Assembly: GCA_965248715.1 (NCBI GenBank)
Contig: CBDFKB010000007.1
Coordinates: 186,001 to 250,000, forward strand
Direction: 5' to 3'
Source of the DNA: CBDFKB01 sp965248715
GTDB taxonomy: Bacteria; Pseudomonadota; Alphaproteobacteria; Rhizobiales; Rhizobiaceae
DNA: 64,000 nucleotides
In this document: piece after piece, positions 17,768-25,736 of the stretch
Layout of the letters: each line of letters starts with the position of its first letter
Position numbering within the stretch: the stretch's first letter is position 1
Notes under the pieces: model-generated
The model's database searches: none
Told to the model about the DNA's origin: nothing
Seen by the model: the letters and a program-made list of their open reading frames with translations, nothing else
Program-made: the position numbers and the translations under genes

Positions 17768-19159
17768 ATGTTTGCCTATTTGTTACTGTTCTTGATCGCC
17801 CTCGCGGGGTTATTAGCGCTCGCCGGCCGCTCAAGGGCGGTGGCGGTTTCTGCCCACATGGGGTTGCCGCTGCATTCCAGCCCGGCTTATCACGGTGCAT
17901 ATTTGGCGCTGTTTGTTATTGGCCCGGCGATTTTCATCATGACGCTTTGGTCGACGTTTGAGACCCGGATCATATCCAGCTTCATCCTGGACAAATATGC
18001 CGGCGAACTCGACGGTTCGACACTGCCACAAATCCAGGGCTTCCTGCGCGACGCAAAGGTGATCGCGAGTGGTGGCATAGCCAGTTTTTCCAGCGATCTG
18101 AAACAGGCCGCGGCCAGGGATATTGCCGTTCTTGTATTCAACGCCCGCATCGCCCTGCTGGTGCTGATGGCAGTCTGTGGCCTGGCTGGTTTCTTCTACG
18201 CCTGGCGCCGTATTCAGCCACAACACCGCGTCCGACAGGTGGTCGAACAGATTGCAATGTGGGGCTTGATTGCCTGCTCGGCGGTGGCGCTGCTGACGAC
18301 GATCGGCATCGTTTTTTCCCTAATATTCGAAACCATCCGTTTCTTCGGCATGGTGTCGCTCACCGACTTCTTGTTTGGCCTGCACTGGTCCCCGCAAAGC
18401 GCGTTTGAGGGTGCAGGTGGCGACGCGCTTGCCGAGGACAATTCGACCATCTTCGGCGTTATTCCGTTGTTTGCCGGCACGTTCTTGATCACCTTGATTG
18501 CCATGGCAGTGGCGGCGCCTGTTGGCCTGATGTCGGCGATCTATCTTTCCGATTACGCGTCGAGCCGGTTTCGCGCTATCGCCAAACCAACCCTGGAAGT
18601 GTTGGCCGGCATTCCCACCGTCGTCTATGGCTTTTTTGCCGCCTTGACCGTGGCGCCGGCGATACGTGGCTTCGGCGAGGGCATTGGTCTCAGTGTTTCT
18701 TCGGAATCGGCGATCGCCACAGGATTGGTGATGGGCATTATGATCATCCCGTTCGTGTCGTCTTTGTCTGACGATGTGATCAACGCCATCCCGCAAACCC
18801 TGCGCGACGGTTCAGCAGCACTTGGTGCCACCAATTCGGAAACCATCATGCGGGTGGTGTTGCCGGCAGCCCTGCCGGGGATCGTATCGGCATTGTTGTT
18901 GGCGATCAGCCGCGCCGTCGGCGAGACCATGATCGTGGTAATGGCAGCCGGACTGGCGGCCAATTTGACCATCAACCCGCTACAGGCGGTTACCACCGTA
19001 ACTGTGCAGATCGTCACCTTGCTGGTGGGGGACCAGGAGTTCGATTCGGCCAAGACCTTGGCCGCATTTGCCCTCGGTCTGGTACTGTTTTGCATCACCT
19101 TGGTGTTGAACATAGCAGCGCTGCGCGTCGTACAAAAATATCGTGAACGCTATGACTGA
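17768..19159 (+). CDS. pstC: Phosphate ABC transporter permease PstC
   Basis: A 463-residue inner-membrane permease. An N-terminal extension with two or three transmembrane helices and a short periplasmic loop (about 1-190) precedes the permease core, as usual in alphaproteobacterial PstC. The core has the EAA-type loop in DVINAIPQTLRDGSAALGAT and the LPAALPGIVSALLLAISRAVGETMIV block. Its 3' end overlaps the pstA start region, which supports co-translation. Confidence 0.92.
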   Translation: MFAYLLLFLIALAGLLALAGRSRAVAVSAHMGLPLHSSPAYHGAYLALFVIGPAIFIMTLWSTFETRIISSFILDKYAGELDGSTLPQIQGFLRDAKVIASGGIASFSSDLKQAAARDIAVLVFNARIALLVLMAVCGLAGFFYAWRRIQPQHRVRQVVEQIAMWGLIACSAVALLTTIGIVFSLIFETIRFFGMVSLTDFLFGLHWSPQSAFEGAGGDALAEDNSTIFGVIPLFAGTFLITLIAMAVAAPVGLMSAIYLSDYASSRFRAIAKPTLEVLAGIPTVVYGFFAALTVAPAIRGFGEGIGLSVSSESAIATGLVMGIMIIPFVSSLSDDVINAIPQTLRDGSAALGATNSETIMRVVLPAALPGIVSALLLAISRAVGETMIVVMAAGLAANLTINPLQAVTTVTVQIVTLLVGDQEFDSAKTLAAFALGLVLFCITLVLNIAALRVVQKYRERYD

Positions 19160-20951
19160 TCGCTCGTTGGAGCCCTCAGTGCCGGCCAATCGGGGCCCTG
19201 ACCCCGTACCCGCACCAGCCAAGACCAAAACGCGCCGCATGCGGGCCGAGACCCGTTTCAAATATTTCGGCCTAGCGGCGGTGGTATTGGCGCTCACGTT
19301 CCTGGTGTTGTTGCTGATCACCATTATCAGCCAGGGTTACCCGGCCTTTCGCCACCATTATGCAACGCTTGAGGTCGATCTTGGCCCGGAGTTTGTTGAT
19401 CCGGCCGATCCTGACGCCGGCGATTACCGTGCCGGGTTCCGCGCCGGGGTCAAAAAAGTGTTGCCGTTTGCCGCTGGCCGGCGCGACGGGCGAACTGCCA
19501 GGGCGCTGTTTTCAGCCGGCGCGGGCTTCGAAATCCGCACCCAGGTGCTTGACGATCCGGCATTGCTAGGGGCCGTCCGCAAGCTTTCGATACCGCTGTC
19601 GGACTACGCCGATTTGTATCTAAAGGATCTTGTCGGCAAAGGCGATTTGACCCGTCCAGATTACCATGTAAGCGTTGAAGAAGTCGGTGGCGCAGTGCGG
19701 GTTAACGCCACATCTGCGGTATTTGCCCCGTTCCTGTCGAAGATCAAGGAATTGCTCGCCAATGACGCTGCGCGCATTGCTAAGGATATAGCAAGCACAA
19801 AATCGCTGCTGGAGCGGTTGGCCGGCGGATCGGCAACCAAGAACGCACAAAACATCGAATTGCTGCAATTGCGGCTCGCCGAACAACAAGCCGCCCATGG
19901 CAAATTGTTAGCGCAGGTGAAAGACAGCGCCAGCCCGGAAAAATTGTCGGGGGGGCAACCGAGCCTGTTGGTGCATCTCAACGGCGCGATCCTCAAGGCC
20001 GAGGAGGTAGGGGCTGACTTCGTTACCGGCGCTTATCTGGTGCCGGGACAATCGGCAGGGGTAGTTAGCGCTGGCAATTGGTTCTACCGCTCGATCGAAG
20101 AAGTGGCAGCCGCGCGCAAATTCACCGACAAGGAGATTGCCTATGTGGAATATTTGCGTGCTGCCGATCTTATCGAGAGCGGCTGGAATATTTCATTCTT
20201 TACCAAAGGCGCCAGCCGTGAACCGGAAACCGCCGGCATTTGGGGCGCGGCGGTTGGTTCGTTTTTTACCCTGATTGTCACCCTTGCACTGTCCTTTCCG
20301 ATCGGTGTTGCCGCCGGTATCTATCTCGAAGCGTTCGCGCCCAAGAACTGGATCACCAGCTTGATCGAGGTCAACATCAACAATCTGGCGGCAGTGCCGT
20401 CGATCGTATTCGGCCTATTGGGCCTGGCTTTGTTCATCAACGGCATTCATTTCAACTTTTTCGGCCTGTTCGAAATCAGCCTCGGCGGCGGCATGCCGCG
20501 CTCGGCGCCGGTGGTCGGCGGCATGGTCTTGGCGTTGATGACATTGCCGACCATCATCATTGCTTCTCGCGCGGCGCTCAAAGCGGTGCCGCCATCGATC
20601 CGCGAAGCCGCCTTGGCGGTCGGCGCTTCCAACCTGCAAGCGGTATTCCATCATGTATTGCCGCTGGCGATGCCGGGCATTTTGACCGGCACGATCATCG
20701 GCATGGCCCAGGCGCTGGGCGAAACTGCGCCGCTATTAATGATTGGCATGGTCGCCTTCATCGTTGATGTTCCAGGCTGGTTCAGTGATCCAGCAACGGT
20801 GCTGCCGGTGCAAATCTATATGTGGGCGGATTTCCCGGAACCGGCCTTCCGCCAGAAGACCGCCGCCGCGATCATGGTGTTGTTGGGGTTTTTGGCGGCG
20901 ATGAACCTGATCGCGGTGCTGTTGCGGCGCAAATTTGAACGGCGCTGGTAA
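19143..20951 (+). CDS. pstA: Phosphate ABC transporter permease PstA, enlarged
   Basis: A 602-residue permease starting at GTG 19143 or ATG 19152. An N-terminal transmembrane helix (about 43-64) is followed by a long periplasmic region (about 65-360) that includes a helical, probably coiled-coil segment (about 205-260, with LLQLRLAEQQAAHGKLLAQV). The permease core starts near residue 365 (GIWGAAVGSFFTLIVTLALS) and has the cytoplasmic loop VPPSIREAALAVGASN. PstA proteins are often 280-450 residues, so the periplasmic insertion is unusually large. Overlaps the end of pstC. Confidence 0.9.
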   Translation: MNAMTDRSLEPSVPANRGPDPVPAPAKTKTRRMRAETRFKYFGLAAVVLALTFLVLLLITIISQGYPAFRHHYATLEVDLGPEFVDPADPDAGDYRAGFRAGVKKVLPFAAGRRDGRTARALFSAGAGFEIRTQVLDDPALLGAVRKLSIPLSDYADLYLKDLVGKGDLTRPDYHVSVEEVGGAVRVNATSAVFAPFLSKIKELLANDAARIAKDIASTKSLLERLAGGSATKNAQNIELLQLRLAEQQAAHGKLLAQVKDSASPEKLSGGQPSLLVHLNGAILKAEEVGADFVTGAYLVPGQSAGVVSAGNWFYRSIEEVAAARKFTDKEIAYVEYLRAADLIESGWNISFFTKGASREPETAGIWGAAVGSFFTLIVTLALSFPIGVAAGIYLEAFAPKNWITSLIEVNINNLAAVPSIVFGLLGLALFINGIHFNFFGLFEISLGGGMPRSAPVVGGMVLALMTLPTIIIASRAALKAVPPSIREAALAVGASNLQAVFHHVLPLAMPGILTGTIIGMAQALGETAPLLMIGMVAFIVDVPGWFSDPATVLPVQIYMWADFPEPAFRQKTAAAIMVLLGFLAAMNLIAVLLRRKFERRW

Positions 20952-21016
20952 GTATTTGTCATGCCCAATCTCAGAAATAATGGCGGGCCGTTTGGCAATG
21001 CGGAAAAGAAGATGAA

Positions 21017-21796
21017 GTGGACCAAGTGATTGTGAACGAGCCAATTAAGATGCGCGGCGAGAATGTTTGCGTCTATTATGGCGACAAGCAGGCGCTGTTT
21101 GATGTCAATCTCGATGTTAGGGATTGCCAGGTCACAGCCTTGATCGGCCCGTCTGGATGTGGCAAGTCGACCTTCTTACGCTGCCTAAACCGCATGAACG
21201 ACACCATCGATATCTGCCGGATCGAGGGTACAATCACGCTGGATGGGGTCGACATTTATCAGTATTCGATTGATCCGGTGGAACTGCGCGCCAGGGTCGG
21301 CATGGTGTTTCAAAAGCCAAACCCGTTTCCCAAGTCGATTTTCGAGAACGTGGCCTACGGGCCACGCATTCATTCGATCGCCTCGTCAAAGAGCGAGTTG
21401 GAGGAAATCGTCGTCACCAGCCTACAGAAGGCTGGGTTGTTCGCCGAGGTCAGGGACCGGCTGCATGAGCCGGGAACCGGACTTTCCGGCGGCCAGCAGC
21501 AGCGCCTGTGCATCGCCAGGGCGATTGCGGTCAATCCCGAGGTGATCTTAATGGACGAACCATGTTCAGCACTTGATCCGATCGCCACCGCCAAGGTCGA
21601 GGAACTGATCGACGAGTTGCGGGAAAATTACGCGATCCTAATTGTCACCCACTCGATGCAACAAGCTGCGCGGGTTTCGCAGCGCACCGCCATGTTCCAT
21701 CTCGGTTATTTGGTCGAAGTTGACGATACCGATACGATATTTACCAATCCGTCGGACCAGCGGACCCAGGATTACATTACCGGACGCTACGGTTGA
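21017..21796 (+). CDS. pstB: Phosphate ABC transporter ATP-binding protein
   Basis: A 259-residue ATPase. Walker A GPSGCGKSTFLRCLNRMND, Q-loop MVFQKPNPFPKSIFENVAYG, signature LSGGQQQRLCIARA, Walker B VILMDEPCSALDP and the H-loop VTHSMQQAARVS are all intact. Start GTG 21017 follows a purine-rich stretch (GGAAAAGAAGATGAA). Drives phosphate import through PstC/PstA and normally cooperates with PhoU in signalling. Confidence 0.96.
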   Translation: MDQVIVNEPIKMRGENVCVYYGDKQALFDVNLDVRDCQVTALIGPSGCGKSTFLRCLNRMNDTIDICRIEGTITLDGVDIYQYSIDPVELRARVGMVFQKPNPFPKSIFENVAYGPRIHSIASSKSELEEIVVTSLQKAGLFAEVRDRLHEPGTGLSGGQQQRLCIARAIAVNPEVILMDEPCSALDPIATAKVEELIDELRENYAILIVTHSMQQAARVSQRTAMFHLGYLVEVDDTDTIFTNPSDQRTQDYITGRYG

Positions 21797-21827
21797 TCAG
21801 TGCAACCACCCGGCAAGGAACCATGCT

Positions 21828-22511
21828 ATGACCGAACATACCGTAACCGCATTTGACGAAGATCTGCAGTTTTTGTCGACCCACATCATGGAAATGGGTG
21901 GCCATGCCGAAGAGATGGTGGCCCGTTCCATCAAAGCGTTGGCGACGGCCGACCGGGAGATGGCCAGCGCGGTGGTGCGCGCCGATGTGCGCCTCGATAT
22001 CATGCAGCGCGATTTGGACGACCGGGCGATTTTGCTCATCGCCAAGCGCCAGCCAATGGCCAATGATTTGCGGTTGATCATGGGCGCATCGCGCATGGCA
22101 TCCGATATCGAGCGCATTGGCGATCTGGCGAAAAACATTGCCCGCCGGGTTGCTCGTGTCGAAGACTTCAAACAGCCAAAGAAACTGATGCGTGGCCTTA
22201 GGCATTTGACCGCTATCGTGCTTGAACAATTGAAAGACGTGCTCGACGCCTTCGCCAATTTTGATGTGGACAAGGCGATGGAGGTTTGGCAGCGAGATGA
22301 CGAAATCGATAATTTGTATACGTCTTTGTTTCGCGAACTTTTGACCTACATGATGGAAGATCCGCGTAACATCACATTGTGTACCCATCTGTTGTTTTGT
22401 GCCAAGAATTTGGAACGCATTGGCGACCATGCGACCAATATTGCCGAGACCATTCAGTTCGTCGTCACCGGCAACCAAATGGAAAAACCACCACCTAAGG
22501 ACGCGGTCTAG
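21828..22511 (+). CDS. phoU: Phosphate signalling complex protein PhoU
   Basis: A 227-residue all-helical PhoU. Start ATG 21828 (MTEHTVTAFDEDL); a longer in-frame extension overlaps pstB and is rejected. The two repeated three-helix halves are visible, with metal-ligand motifs such as RLDIMQRDLDDRA and ERIGDLAKNIARR in the first half and NLERIGDHATNIAE in the second. PhoU represses the PhoB pathway when phosphate is plentiful. The TAG stop (22509-22511) is the first three bases of the following palindromic repeat. Confidence 0.94.
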   Translation: MTEHTVTAFDEDLQFLSTHIMEMGGHAEEMVARSIKALATADREMASAVVRADVRLDIMQRDLDDRAILLIAKRQPMANDLRLIMGASRMASDIERIGDLAKNIARRVARVEDFKQPKKLMRGLRHLTAIVLEQLKDVLDAFANFDVDKAMEVWQRDDEIDNLYTSLFRELLTYMMEDPRNITLCTHLLFCAKNLERIGDHATNIAETIQFVVTGNQMEKPPPKDAV

Positions 22512-22617
22512 AGCGCTTTTCGCGATTTGTGAATCGCAAATAGCGCTCTATCTATTTGTTTTAACGCATAATTTTTCTGAAAATCGGCCACCATTTTTCA
22601 GATTGTGCTTTAATTTG
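22509..22617. repeat. Palindromic dispersed repeat, about 107 bp (copy 1)
   Basis: Starts TAGAGCGCTTTTCGCGATTT with an inner stem (CGCGATT / AATCGCA) inside an outer stem (AGAGCGC / GCGCTCT), continues with CTATTTGTTTTAACGCATAA and ends at a second arm, TTTTTCAGATTGTGCTTTAA. A nearly identical copy lies at 62558-62660. TA flanks both ends. It sits between phoU and phoB and provides the phoU stop codon; the phoB start lies 6 bp beyond it, so it is within the operon transcript and could be a processing site. Confidence 0.85.
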
Positions 22618-22622
22618 ACAGG

Positions 22623-23321
22623 ATGGCAATGGCTGCGCGCATATTGGTTATCGAAGACGAGGCGCCGATCGCCGAACTACTGCGATATAATCTGGAAGCC
22701 GAGGGTTTTGCTGTCGAGTGCGTGGCGCGCGGTGATGATGCCGAAATACGCATTCGCGAGCAAATGCCGGACTTGATCCTACTCGATTGGATGTTGCCGG
22801 GACTGTCGGGCATCGAACTGTGCCGGCGGGTGCGGGCCACAGACCAAACCAGCAAGTTACCAGTGATCATGCTGACCGCGCTTGGTGAGGAAAGCGAACG
22901 GGTACGCGGTATAACTACCGGCGCCGACGATTATATCGTCAAGCCGTTTTCGGTCCCGGAATTGTTGGCCCGCGTCAACGCGCTACTGCGGCGGGCAAAT
23001 CCAAAGATTGTCGCCGACAAATTGCAGGTTGGCGATATCGAACTCGATCGCCGATCCCAGCGTGCCTTTCGCAAGCAGCGAAAACTGCGCCTCGGTCCGA
23101 CTGAATTCCGTATTCTGGAGTTTTTGATGACCGCTGCGGGCAGGGTTTTCTCCCGCGGGCAATTGCTCGACGCGGTTTGGGGGCATGGGGTTTATGTCGA
23201 CGAACGCACGGTTGATGTACATATCGGCCGGCTGCGCAAGGCAATCAGCCGGGGCAAAGAGATCGATCCGATCCGCACCGTGCGTGGCGTCGGCTATTCG
23301 CTTGAAGATAATTTCGGGTAG
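22623..23321 (+). CDS. phoB: Phosphate regulon response regulator PhoB
   Basis: A 232-residue OmpR-family regulator. Receiver residues: acidic ED pair in VIEDEAPIAELL, phospho-acceptor D in LILLDWMLPG (about 56), and K in TTGADDYIVKPFSVPELLARV. The C-terminal winged helix is present (LGPTEFRILEFLMTAAGRVFSRGQLLDAVWG, then VDVHIGRLRKAI). Activates phosphate-starvation genes on phosphorylation, usually by PhoR, which is absent from this window. Start ATG 22623. Confidence 0.95.
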   Translation: MAMAARILVIEDEAPIAELLRYNLEAEGFAVECVARGDDAEIRIREQMPDLILLDWMLPGLSGIELCRRVRATDQTSKLPVIMLTALGEESERVRGITTGADDYIVKPFSVPELLARVNALLRRANPKIVADKLQVGDIELDRRSQRAFRKQRKLRLGPTEFRILEFLMTAAGRVFSRGQLLDAVWGHGVYVDERTVDVHIGRLRKAISRGKEIDPIRTVRGVGYSLEDNFG

Positions 23322-23403
23322 CGCAAATCACACCAACGGTGGTTACTATTGACACATTTGAACGAAGTTGATTAGGGCCTGTTGAGCATCATGATTATGG
23401 CGT

Positions 23404-23478
23404 CGGTTTTGGGTGACACGTATAAACAAAGAGATGGCGCAACGTAGCTATTCCAACGCTTGGTGACAAGCGCTAGCG
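23404..23478. repeat. Partial 103-bp family repeat between phoB and gcrA
   Basis: Matches the type-A arm (GGGTGACACG, TATAAACAAAGAGATGGCGC) and the shared body (GAAGCTATTCC-like, CGCTTGGTGACAAGCGCTAG). It abuts the 3' end of gcrA. Just upstream at 23374 is the half-palindrome AGGGCCTGTTGAGCATCA, which recurs as a full palindrome at 40231. The phoB-gcrA gap holds nothing else recognisable. Confidence 0.8.
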
Positions 23479-23479
23479 G

Positions 23480-23998
23480 TCAGCGGATCGCCCGGCGGTC
23501 GCGCCGTCGTTCGGCCGATGCCGGCTGAAAGGCTACCCCTGCATGAAATTCGCAATAGGGCCCGCCTTCACGCACCGAGTGCCCGCAAAAGTGAAAATCG
23601 TCGGTGGCCGGATCACCGCTTGGCCATTTGCAGGTGTCTTCGTTTAATTCCACCAATGTCAGTTTTTTCGACATCGGCACCACCACGTTTTCGTCCATCG
23701 CACGTAACCGGGGATTGGTGGCCGGCATTTCATCCACGTGATAGCTGAGCGCAAGATTGCCAACGCTCCCGCCTGACGGGCGGCGTGGGCGATTGTAAGA
23801 TGGCGCGCGTGCTCGCTTGACCCTGGAAGCGGATGACGTCCCGCCCGATTTTGCCCGGCCGGAAAGGCCGAGCCGGTGCACTTTGCCAATGACCGCATTG
23901 CGGGTAATGCCCCCCAGTTCGGCTGCGATCTGGCTGGCGCTCAGGCCGTCAGCCCACAGTTTCTTGAGACGTTCCACACGATCATCTGTCCACGACAT
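23480..23998 (-). CDS. gcrA: Cell-cycle regulator GcrA
   Basis: A 172-residue GcrA. ATG 23998 gives the diagnostic start MSWTDDRVERLKKLWADGLS, then SQIAAELGGITRNAVIGKVHRLGLSGR, the DNA-binding helix-turn-helix. A basic linker (about 50-95) leads to the C-terminal domain with the TCKWPSGDP and FCGHS...CEFHAG cysteine/histidine cluster. GcrA binds sigma-70 RNA polymerase and activates promoters carrying CcrM-methylated GANTC sites; it is restricted to alphaproteobacteria. Six GANTC sites lie just upstream. Confidence 0.95.
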   Translation of the reverse strand: MSWTDDRVERLKKLWADGLSASQIAAELGGITRNAVIGKVHRLGLSGRAKSGGTSSASRVKRARAPSYNRPRRPSGGSVGNLALSYHVDEMPATNPRLRAMDENVVVPMSKKLTLVELNEDTCKWPSGDPATDDFHFCGHSVREGGPYCEFHAGVAFQPASAERRRDRRAIR

Positions 23999-24027
23999 CA
24001 GATAGGCCTCGTTCGGCATTGAGCGCA

Positions 24028-24261
24028 GAATCCACACCCGATCGTGCGATAAACTTATCGCACGAGCTGTGAAGGTACGCTCGTTTAGTAGGAATGGGTA
24101 AGCCGCATCGCAAACCCGTTAATGGAATATAAACTACCGCTGCCGCGACTCACTAGCAAGCGTCACTGGGCCTGTCCGAATCGATTTTTCAGATAATCCC
24201 CAACTAGCGGAATCAGTTTCCACCGATGGTGGATAAATTGAATCAGAAATTCATCAGATTC
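24028..24261. promoter_or_regulatory. Cluster of six GANTC (CcrM-type) sites upstream of gcrA and argD
   Basis: GANTC occurs at 24028, 24147, 24178, 24210, 24240 and 24257, six times in about 234 bp, where roughly one is expected by chance. GANTC is the target of the alphaproteobacterial cell-cycle methylase CcrM, and GcrA acts at methylated sites of this type. The cluster occupies the divergent gcrA-argD gap and may control gcrA itself, argD, or both. Confidence 0.6.
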
Positions 24262-24328
24262 GGTGGACAACCGACCTTACTGCAAATTTGGCTTGACAAA
24301 TGACGTTGGCTTGACTTCGCAAAACCCG

Positions 24329-24359
24329 TTGACAAATCCACCATTCGGCATGGTATGAA
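24329..24359 (+). promoter_or_regulatory. Putative sigma-70 promoter upstream of argD
   Basis: A perfect -35 TTGACA at 24329-24334 is followed, after 19 bp, by TATGAA at 24354-24359. The spacing is slightly long. Transcription would start near 24366, giving a leader of about 155 nt before the argD ATG, with a terminator-type hairpin inside it. Confidence 0.5.
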
Positions 24360-24382
24360 ATGCTGGAGTTGCCTGCCCTCAC

Positions 24383-24413
24383 AAAAATGCCCGTCGTTTG
24401 GCGGGCTTTTTGG
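24383..24413 (+). terminator. Rho-independent terminator-type hairpin in the argD leader
   Basis: The stem GCCCG / CGGGC encloses a 9-nt loop and is followed by a run of five T's; five A's precede it, so it would also work on the other strand. It lies between the putative promoter and the argD start. It could end a short RNA of about 50 nt or act as an attenuator. The remainder of 24414-24520 shows nothing I can name. Confidence 0.6.
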
Positions 24414-24520
24414 TTTCTTGCCTATTACAAACCTTGGATGCCATCGGATCCACAAGCCAAACCTTGTTGCCGTTGATTGTGTCAATCAACCGGCCGCAAC
24501 AACAAAGACCGGGACGATTG

Positions 24521-25720
24521 ATGACCGACAACACCAATGTGTATGAAACCTATGCCCGTGCACCGCTGACTTTCGATCACGGCAATGGGGTGCGTCTGGT
24601 CACCGATGACGGCACCGAATATCTCGACTTTTATTCTGGCATCGCGGTTAATTGTCTTGGCCACGCCCATCCCCATCTAATAGCAGCGCTCAAGGACCAG
24701 GCTGACAAATTGTGGCACTGCTCGAACTTGTTTCAGATCAAGGATCAGCAACGCCTGGCGGCGCGTTTATGCGCGCACACATTTGCCGACAAAGTGTTCT
24801 TCACCAATTCCGGTTCCGAGGCCCTGGAGTGCGCATTTAAGTCCGCGCGCCGGTTCCATTATGTAAATGGTGCCCCCGAGCGCATCGATATTCTAACCTT
24901 CGAGGGCGCGTTTCACGGCCGTACGCTCGCCGCGATCGCCGCCGGCGGCCAGGAGAAATATTTGGAAGGTTTTGGCCCCAAGACCCCAGGTTTCATTTCT
25001 CTGCCGTTCGGTGACCTGGCAGCGGTTAAATCGGCGATTGGCGATCAGACCGCTGCTATCTTGATCGAACCGGTCCAGGGCGAGGGCGGGGTTCGCGAAG
25101 TACCGACATCTGTGATGCGCCAATTGCGCGAATTGTGCGACCAACACGGCCTATTGCTAATTCTCGACGAGGTACAAACCGGGGTTGGGCGCACCGGCCG
25201 GTTGTTTGCCCACGAATGGTCCGGCATCGAACCCGATATCATGGCGGTTGCCAAGGGTATCGGTGGCGGGTTTCCAGTTGGCGCCTGTTTAGCAACAGCA
25301 CCTGTTGCGGCGGCCATGGTGGTTGGCACTCACGGCTCGACCTATGGCGGCAATCCGCTGGCGATGGCGGTTGCCAACGCGGTTTTGGATGTGGTGCTGG
25401 AAGACGGGTTTTTGACCCATGTGCAGGACATGGCGCTACGCTTTCGCCAGGGGTTGGCAGGGCTAGTCGACCGCTATCCTGATTTGCTGGAAGACATTTC
25501 AGGTTCGGGCCTGCTGATCGGCCTAAAGGCCAAGGTGCCCAATATTGAGATCATTGAAGCTGCGCGCACACAACGCCTTCTTATTGTCGCCGCAGGCAAT
25601 AATGTGGTGCGCATGGCACCGCCGCTTATTGTTAACAGCCAGGATGTTGCGGAAGGCCTTGCCCGTCTCGATGATGCGCTTGCCAGCCTTGCAAAAGCGC
25701 AAGACACACCCGTTGCATAA
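24521..25720 (+). CDS. argD: Acetylornithine aminotransferase
   Basis: A 399-residue class-III PLP aminotransferase converting N-acetylglutamate semialdehyde to N-acetylornithine in arginine synthesis. ATG 24521 (MTDNTNVYETYARAPL) matches the family start. Motifs: DFYSGIAVNCLGHAHPH, FFTNSGSEALECAFK, FEGAFHGRTLAAI, ILIEPVQGEGGV, LILDEVQTGVGRTG and the PLP lysine in AVAKGIGGGFPVGA. First of argD-argF-hslO, an order common in Hyphomicrobiales beside gcrA. Confidence 0.95.
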   Translation: MTDNTNVYETYARAPLTFDHGNGVRLVTDDGTEYLDFYSGIAVNCLGHAHPHLIAALKDQADKLWHCSNLFQIKDQQRLAARLCAHTFADKVFFTNSGSEALECAFKSARRFHYVNGAPERIDILTFEGAFHGRTLAAIAAGGQEKYLEGFGPKTPGFISLPFGDLAAVKSAIGDQTAAILIEPVQGEGGVREVPTSVMRQLRELCDQHGLLLILDEVQTGVGRTGRLFAHEWSGIEPDIMAVAKGIGGGFPVGACLATAPVAAAMVVGTHGSTYGGNPLAMAVANAVLDVVLEDGFLTHVQDMALRFRQGLAGLVDRYPDLLEDISGSGLLIGLKAKVPNIEIIEAARTQRLLIVAAGNNVVRMAPPLIVNSQDVAEGLARLDDALASLAKAQDTPVA

Positions 25721-25736
25721 AGTTCAGGCCCTAGTG

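Noticed and set aside
21642..21827. Longer PhoU start overlapping pstB
   Set aside because: The extension is out-of-frame pstB sequence; ATG 21828 matches the PhoU family start.
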